From contig VZDJ01000034.1 in the NCBI GenBank assembly GCA_008694505.1, positions 1,596,534-1,660,533 of the forward strand: 64,000 nucleotides of DNA. Direction: 5' to 3'. A program made the position numbers and the translations under genes. Shown one piece after another: positions 57,831-64,000 of this stretch; the stretch's first letter is position 1; the number at the start of each line of letters is the position of its first letter. This DNA comes from Cyanoderma ruficeps (taxonomy: Eukaryota; Chordata; Aves; Passeriformes; Timaliidae). The notes beneath the pieces were generated by a model that saw nothing but the letters and a program-made list of their open reading frames with translations, did no database searches and was not told where the DNA came from.

Positions 57831-59609
57831 AGTTTACAGATATTTCAAAGGCTTCTGCTAACTACCTGGCTCTGGGTCCCAGAGCTAGACATCTCTCAAT
57901 GCCTGTCTCCATCCTGAGGACAGAGGCTTTTGGCTTTTTCTTCTCTGCTCCTCCTTTGGGCAATTGCTGGAGGGAGGTGGGGGGCAGTGACCAGGGCCAG
58001 AGGCAGAGCAACAAGCAGATGAGCAGAAAGGTTTGGAGGCAGAAACAGAACAAATGGGAGGGAGGATGGTTTAAAACACAAGGGGAGAAGAAGCATGAGC
58101 ACGCCATGGACAGGGGGAGGGAGAGCACTGCCATTCCACCACGTTGTGTCTGCACCTTAGAGTGTCAGTTCTCAGAGTGATGTAGCACAATTCCTGATGT
58201 ATGCGTGCCACTTTTGTAAGTTGTCTCCTACCCCTCACTATTTTCAGTGTTCCTTGGTTTTTGGAGACCGTTGTAAATAAAAGGATTTTGACATTCGCAT
58301 GTTTGGATCCCTCACTCGTCACCACATCTCTGTTCATGTACACATGCTGACAGCCAGAGTGGCACTGACAGGATCTGTCTTGTGTAAGGAATGCAGTGGG
58401 CATGAGGCCACAGGACCAGTTCCTAAACGTGCACAGGATTGTCTGTTCCTGCTGCTGAAATTTGGACTCTTATCAAGCCAACTTATCACATCCAGGAGAG
58501 CTGGCAATCTGGAAAAGGCAGTGCGGGAACCAACACAGGTCTGCAAGAGGACTGGGTTGAGCAAGAGCTTTAGCCATGGTGTGTGGAAGATTTTTACTCC
58601 TCTGTTTCATGCTGTGCTTCTTCCAGTGTGTGAAGATTGCCCTGCACTGACTCCATGAGGATGGGTTCACCTGCCTACTCCTGCAGCACTGCACTTTACT
58701 ACATCACACAATGTCTGACATGAACTTCTGGTGGAAATTTTGTCTCTCTGTCCTGTGCTGCAGCACCAAAGGGTCGTTCTGCACCTCCCAGGACCCCACT
58801 GAGCCCATGCAGAGAGAGCAACAATGGGGCAGGAGGAAAGTCCCCTCAGCCCCTCAGCTGGGTGTGCTCACTGCTGGGAAGGGCAGCACTGACAGCATGT
58901 TGCAGCAAGAATTTCCTGTGATCTCCAGCCCTCATTTCTGTGATGAGGGCAGAATTTCTGGTGAAACCTCTGTTGTTATCAAGAACCAGGAAGGCTCCAG
59001 GTCACAGCCTGACACGTACAAAGAATGCAGTATCCACCGGCAGGAGGAATGTGTTTCCTTTAATGAGAAGTTGGGGATTGCAGGTAGGGGAGGGTTTATG
59101 CTCGACCTTGCTGCTGGGAAATTGCCAAGGCTGGAAATGGGTTGGTTTTGGTTACAAATTCAGTCCTGAGCAGGTGTGACAGGCACTCCCTAACACACAG
59201 GCAGGGAGCTGTGGACCACAGAGGAGGCACAGGTTGCCCTTCATAGGACTGTAGGACCACCTGGCAGTGGTGAGTGCCCAGGGCTGCCAAACACGGGAAT
59301 GAGGGCACAGGGATGGGGTAGGACACCTGCAGGCATGGCCAGAGATGGGCAGGGTTTCCACAGCTCTTCAGGAAACAGCTGCTGGAGACTGAGGAGGGGT
59401 TTGGGACAGGGGAAGGGGCTTGGAGGAGGGATTACACAGGGTGACAGCTGCTTGGGATTCATTTCAAGCTCACAGAGGAGGGAAGGAATTGTGTTTCCAT
59501 CTGGGGGAGCCTGTCCACATGGGCTGCTGGCTCAGCCTGTGCTCATGCTGACAGTCCATGCTCCAAGACCTGCTGCCTACCATTAGCAGAGCCCCATCTC
59601 TCCTTCCCG
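57831..59609. other. downstream non-coding DNA, nothing recognised
   Basis: Short frames only, for example 58711-59169, with no recognisable domain or splice pattern. Confidence 0.5.
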
Positions 59610-60167
59610 GTGAGTGAGTTTGTCAGTGATTCAGAACAGGACTCAGTGCAAGCAAAAAGTCATTTATTGTGAAGTCGTGATGTAGTCTATTGTTTCCAGA
59701 GCTTGGAATATACTCTTATATACTTATATATACTCTTACAGCTCATTTTTTCACAAGACCAGCCCTTGGCTCCCAGTGCCAGCCCAGCTCAGTTTCCTGT
59801 CCCCTCCTCTCCCTTAGTGCCCTTCTCCATCCCTCCACTGCAGGTGGCTTAAGCACAGAAATAGGGAGATTTTAAACCTTACCCTTGCCTAACTCAGTCA
59901 TGCTGATGGGGGGGGGGGGNGTGGAATTAGTATTTTGGGGGTTTTTTATTAGCTTTTACTCCTTGGTGTTTTTCTTCCCCATGCTGTGCTCACCACCACT
60001 TCCCCCTGCTCTCTGAGCATTGCCCACCACTGAGTTTGTCCCTTGGCTGGTTCCTGAGAGCCCCACATGGCTCATTATCCATTTCTGAGTAGCTCGGGAA
60101 CAGCCTTCCCCTTTAGTTGTTTTTTCCTTTTTCCTGTTTTATCATTCCCCCTCTGGGGACTGACACA
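59610..60167 (-). mobile_element. probable LTR (endogenous retroviral-type)
   Basis: The right end reads as TGTGTCAGTCCCCAGAGGGG on the minus strand, an LTR start I recall from songbirds. AATAAA is present on the minus strand near 59663-59668, followed by a tail ending near 59611. No target-site duplication was found, so the ends are approximate. Contains the G-run and ambiguous base at 59908-59920. Confidence 0.45.
59908..59920. other. 12-G homopolymer followed by an N
   Basis: Twelve G at 59908-59919, then the only ambiguous base in the window, at 59920. The run length is probably unresolved in the assembly. Confidence 0.95.
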
Positions 60168-60409
60168 GAGGGCAGGCAAGGAGGATGACTCACCCTTGTC
60201 CCCGGTGATTTGTCACCCTGCAAGTGACTAAGTGACTCTTCCAGGAGCTCTGGCTGCTCCGTGGGGAGCTGTGCCTCGGGGATGCTCTTTTTTTGGCCTC
60301 CTGGCCGTTCATTCCATTACTGTGCTCCCCAACCCCTGAGGATGGTGATGAGCAAACCTGGAGAGGCTGGGTGCCAGACTTTCCTTCAGCAGCAGCTGAA
60401 GTGAGCCCA

Positions 60410-61100
60410 AAGCAATGTGCAAAAAATGAGTTTCACTTTCTTAGAAAAATTTGTAAGTTTAATAAAAAATGAAAAATTGACAGGAGACAGAAAGGCGAAA
60501 GTTCCAGCTGGGGTGCCTCACCAGAAAGCACACCTTTACTCTTTCAAATTCTGTGTTTTAAGGACCACTGTGTTACATATTCAATAGATCCTAATGCATG
60601 ATTCAAACATGCTCTTTGGGTTTGATCAGTTTCAATTCTTCCCCCAATCATTTTATCTGGTAGATCCATCTGTAGGTGGTTCCACTTTGTCTGGTGACAT
60701 GGGTCTCATAAGTTCTTCTCCTGAGGTTTTTGGTTGTCTTCATTTGGATGAGAAACAGAAAGTCAGCAGTCTTTATGCAGGAATGCAAGGTGACCCTCCA
60801 TACCTTCTGGTTTGGTCAGTTTAGATATTACAAAGAGGAAAAAACCCTAGTCTTTTTACTGTTAACACTATGTTACAATCAGAAAATATACATTTATTAC
60901 CTTTCTAAACTCTATTAATAAAAGATAATACAATGCAATTATACATATAGTATTCATTTTAATATTTGCGAAAAGCCAACTGTATAATATGAATTTATAA
61001 CAAATGGCAATTCCAAAGGTTTGTGGATCATGATTTTTTTTAAGTACTGGCCCACAATGCCTATTTCTTGTTACTTTTTTTTTCTGTCTCAAGTTAGAGC
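60410..61100 (-). mobile_element. possible LTR-retroelement sequence
   Basis: AT-rich sequence with a long run of moderate-complexity T/A text that I associate with songbird LTR elements. A TATA-like CTATAAAAGG lies on the minus strand at about 61154-61163, just outside. No coding frame with retroviral motifs. Assignment is weak. Confidence 0.3.
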
Positions 61101-61439
61101 AAGTTCATTATTGAATGCAGTACCCAACAAGCAGTAGGCAGGGCCAGGAAGCCTTTTATAGCACTCTGATGGGTGTTTTGACATGGAGAAAAGCAGTGAA
61201 GGAGCTGAATAAGGCCTGAAGTGGCTTGAGCTGGGGTGAAAAAGGTTGCCAAAGATTTGGTTTCAAACCCAGATTTGAAGCAGAGAAGCTATTTTGCCAG
61301 GTGGGGTTGTCTATGGATTAATCTGTCAGTGAAGGGCAGCCTTGGCTGGGCTGGAAGGCAGCAGCCAGTAAACAGCTTGTGGTGGGGTGTGGAGCAGGGT
61401 GAATTAAATCACAAACACAGAACATTTCCACTGCCTGCC

Positions 61440-62050
61440 TAAATCACAACCTATCTTGTACATTAAAGGTTCTCCTTGTGGAAATGGAGGTTGAGTGGCA
61501 ACACCAAGGGGTGAATCTGGGCAGGAAGGAAGGTCCTGTGTATGGACTGGCCATACTGCAGTCCTCCTGGAGTGACAGATGTGGTTCTGTTGAAGCAATG
61601 GTCTTGTAGAAGGGTGTAGCTTTCCTCTGAAGGTCCAGTGGTGGTGAGATGGGTCTGATCTTCCTCTGGGAATCCAGTGGAAAAAGCTCCTCTGATGTTC
61701 CAGATCTCAAGTTTTATCCAGGTAGGAATGCTGGGCTCCTCCCCCTGGGTGGAGCCTCTCCCCATGGGATGATGGAATTGTATCAGCCCTGCAGTGAGCC
61801 TCGACGGCCCATGAACAGCAGATCTCCCCTGGAGGGAGGATGGGTCTGGAAGAGATAAAGAACTCTGCCCCAGCTGGTTTGAACAGCTGCCCATTAACAG
61901 AAGATATCCCCCTGGAGTTATGACGGATGGGTCGTGGAAGAGATAAAGAACACTGCCTCAGATGATGAATACACAGAATATTATAGAATACATACTTTTG
62001 GTTACATCTTGCATTGCAACCTAAGAGAACTGGAAATATGGGAAGGCTGC
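61440..62050 (+). mobile_element. probable LTR-retroelement fragment with internal repeats
   Basis: Segments such as CCTCTGGGAATCCAGTGGAA and CTCCTCCCCCTGGGTGGAGC are ones I recall from a common songbird LTR family. It has an internal direct repeat: 61808-61872 and 61890-61958 share CCCAT.AACAG.AGAT, GGATGGGTC and GGAAGAGATAAAGAAC. Ends, orientation and family are uncertain. The frames here (for example 61463-61894) have no host-gene features. Confidence 0.45.
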
Positions 62051-64000
62051 TGTTTCCTTGCTGCCTGGCTTGCACTGGGCACAGTGGAGTTTATGTGGGG
62101 AGAGGAAGCATCCTGCTCTCAATGCCTCACTGTGTGTTTAGGCCTCTATATGGTGATAGATCTCACCCTCCAGTGTGCAGTTATCATCTCCCAGCTGCTG
62201 CTGGAGGCTCAGGTTTGCTGGTCCTTTGCTGCTCCAGAGCTTTAGGGCTGAGCAGTCTGTGCAATGTGCAGCTGGTAATAACCCTGGGAGAAGAGCATGG
62301 CTTAGCACTGGAAAGCACAGAGGGCACCAGATCAGAGACACCCAGCTGAGCAGGAATTTTGTCCTCCACATGTTATTATTATGTGCTACTGGAGAAGTCT
62401 GCCAGTGCTCTTCCAGAAAGTTTTCTCTCGGCTGTCTGTTTTGCTGAGGCCATTTCTAATAAAGCTAACTACAGAAAAACAGATTCATCTTGCTCTGAAT
62501 CTATGGAGACGAGTAAATTTTTTTCTCCAGCACTGCTACTCTGAGCCCATTCCTCTGAGCTGAGAAAACTGCCTTACCCACCTGACTCCGATAACAAACT
62601 CTGTCTGCTCATGTGGCAACTGCATTTCGGGGCACTCTGGGATGGTAACTGTGCTGTGGCAACTCCCAGCAGGGTTAACTGGGTGCAGAGGCACATGTGG
62701 GACAGAGCTGGGATGGCTTGGCAGGCAGAGCCATGCTCCCTGTGCTGTGTTTGAAGGGCATCAGTGGTTGCAGCAGTGGCTGGGAGCTGCTCCAGGAACC
62801 TGGCTGGGGAAGGCTGCTGGTGACCAGCTGCTAACCTCGTGTGCACTTGCAGCCTGCTGTCCCATTTATTAGCAGTTAAAACATGCTGTCTCTGCTCCAA
62901 ATGGAGTGTTTACAGCATTGACATGAGCAGCTGTCCTAGTCAGCCAGATCATAACAAATGGGAGCTGTGGCTGGAATGTTATTTTGCTGCAAGGGGGCAA
63001 TACATCTTATTACTAAACAGTGAAGGTCGTGATGGATGGTGATGAGTCAGTTTGCTGTCTTGCTTGATGATCGTGCTGAAAAATAAACATAAACCCAAAG
63101 ATGTTTCCAGGGAGCCAGGCAAGGCCTTGCATTGTGCCCAGGAAGAGACAACACTGAGGTTCCCTGGTGTCTTATCTGCCAACAGCCTTTGCATCAAGCT
63201 TTTGGTTATGCTACCTCTTCTGAAGGAAGGATGTGTTAGCTGGGAAAAAAAAACTGGGGGAAGAGAGAGGAGGAGTTGCTGGTCAAAATCTTCTTCTTCC
63301 ATGGGAACACTGCAGGTCTTGTCCTGGGTGATATCTGATTATAGGACAGTGTGGGCTGAACTGTGTTGTTTTGATCCAAGCTGAAGTAGGGCTGTGTTAT
63401 CGTGATCTTAGAGCTCCAATTCAGGGTGAGAGGGGACTGAGAACAAGGTATTACAGGAGACTGTGGAGGAAAGTTATTATTTCTGTGGGAACAAGGTCCT
63501 CCTGAGGGCCAGGCATATCATCCTGCTGCTTCAAGTGATTTGTCTGGAGGACTGTAAGCCACAGCCTCTCTGAGCAGAAAGCTAGAACAGATGAAATGCT
63601 TGTTTAATGCCAGCACAAAACTGGTGGAAACACGTTTGATGAAAAGGAGGTGGGTTAGTCTGATCAGCCACCTCTGCGTCTGTACAGCTGCAGCAGCAAG
63701 GCTCAAACCCATGCAGGTTTGAACAGCACCTACAACTCAATCACTGCTGATAGTCTGACACGTGGCCAGAGTGTAATGAGCCCCCTGAAGATGTATTAAG
63801 TGTGAGGGTTGACCTGCAACCTCCCAGAGTGGCTTAATAATATTTGGAAGACAGCTCCTTGGGTGTGTTTTGTAGAACAAAGGTTTTAATAAGAGTGGAA
63901 AATAACAAATGATACAGGAACAAAACAAAAGCCGTGGTAGGTGCCAGAGAAGCATCTGACAGCTGACTAAGACACCTTAAAAAGTCCTGAGCACCTTTTT
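62051..64000. other. downstream non-coding DNA, nothing recognised
   Basis: No gene, RNA or clear repeat recognised up to the window end. Confidence 0.5.

Noticed and set aside
54891..64000. Search for the neighbouring gene FBXO2, expected downstream from mammalian gene order
   Set aside because: No F-box-associated sugar-binding domain sequence was seen on the minus strand, so it lies outside the window or is absent here.

Overview
This is vertebrate nuclear DNA, almost certainly from a bird and probably a songbird. One large multi-exon gene has GT-AG introns, a CpG-island promoter and long AT-rich non-coding flanks. The interspersed repeats (a CR1 LINE and several LTRs) look like those I know from songbird genomes. 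There are no bacterial-style operons, CRISPR arrays, tRNA or rRNA genes that I can recognise.

The only protein-coding gene I can support is DISP3 (also called PTCHD2), a Dispatched/Patched-related RND-family membrane protein with a sterol-sensing domain. It lies on the + strand. I could join 20 coding exons from 36627 to 53028 with reading phase kept at every junction. The resulting CDS is 4014 nt including the stop, or 1337 residues. A non-coding first exon probably ends at the splice donor after 19671 inside a CpG island (about 18860-19830), which gives an intron 1 of about 17 kb. The 3' UTR probably runs to a poly(A) signal near 54150 or 54861.

Layout: 1-18850 is upstream non-coding DNA with LTR pieces near 2415-2560, 11125-11485 and 14978-16091. 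18860-19830 is the promoter CpG island and exon 1. 19672-36617 is intron 1, which holds a CpG-retaining stretch, a 137-bp duplicated element and a CR1 tail. 36618-53028 holds the tightly spaced coding exons. 53029 to about 54890 is the 3' UTR. 54890-64000 is downstream non-coding DNA with a CR1 reverse-transcriptase fragment (57140-57690, minus strand) and a cluster of LTR-derived sequence (about 59610-62050).

I found no previously undescribed gene system. The points most worth a second look are within DISP3: a solo LTR with clean target-site duplications ending 50 nt before the last exon, a GC-AG intron 18, a NAGNAG acceptor at exon 15, a furin-like site in the first extracellular loop, and a paired pyrimidine/purine stem just after the stop codon. 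The promoter shows tandem GC boxes followed by duplicated TATA-like motifs. Family assignments and comparisons with human rest on my memory of the families; no search was run.
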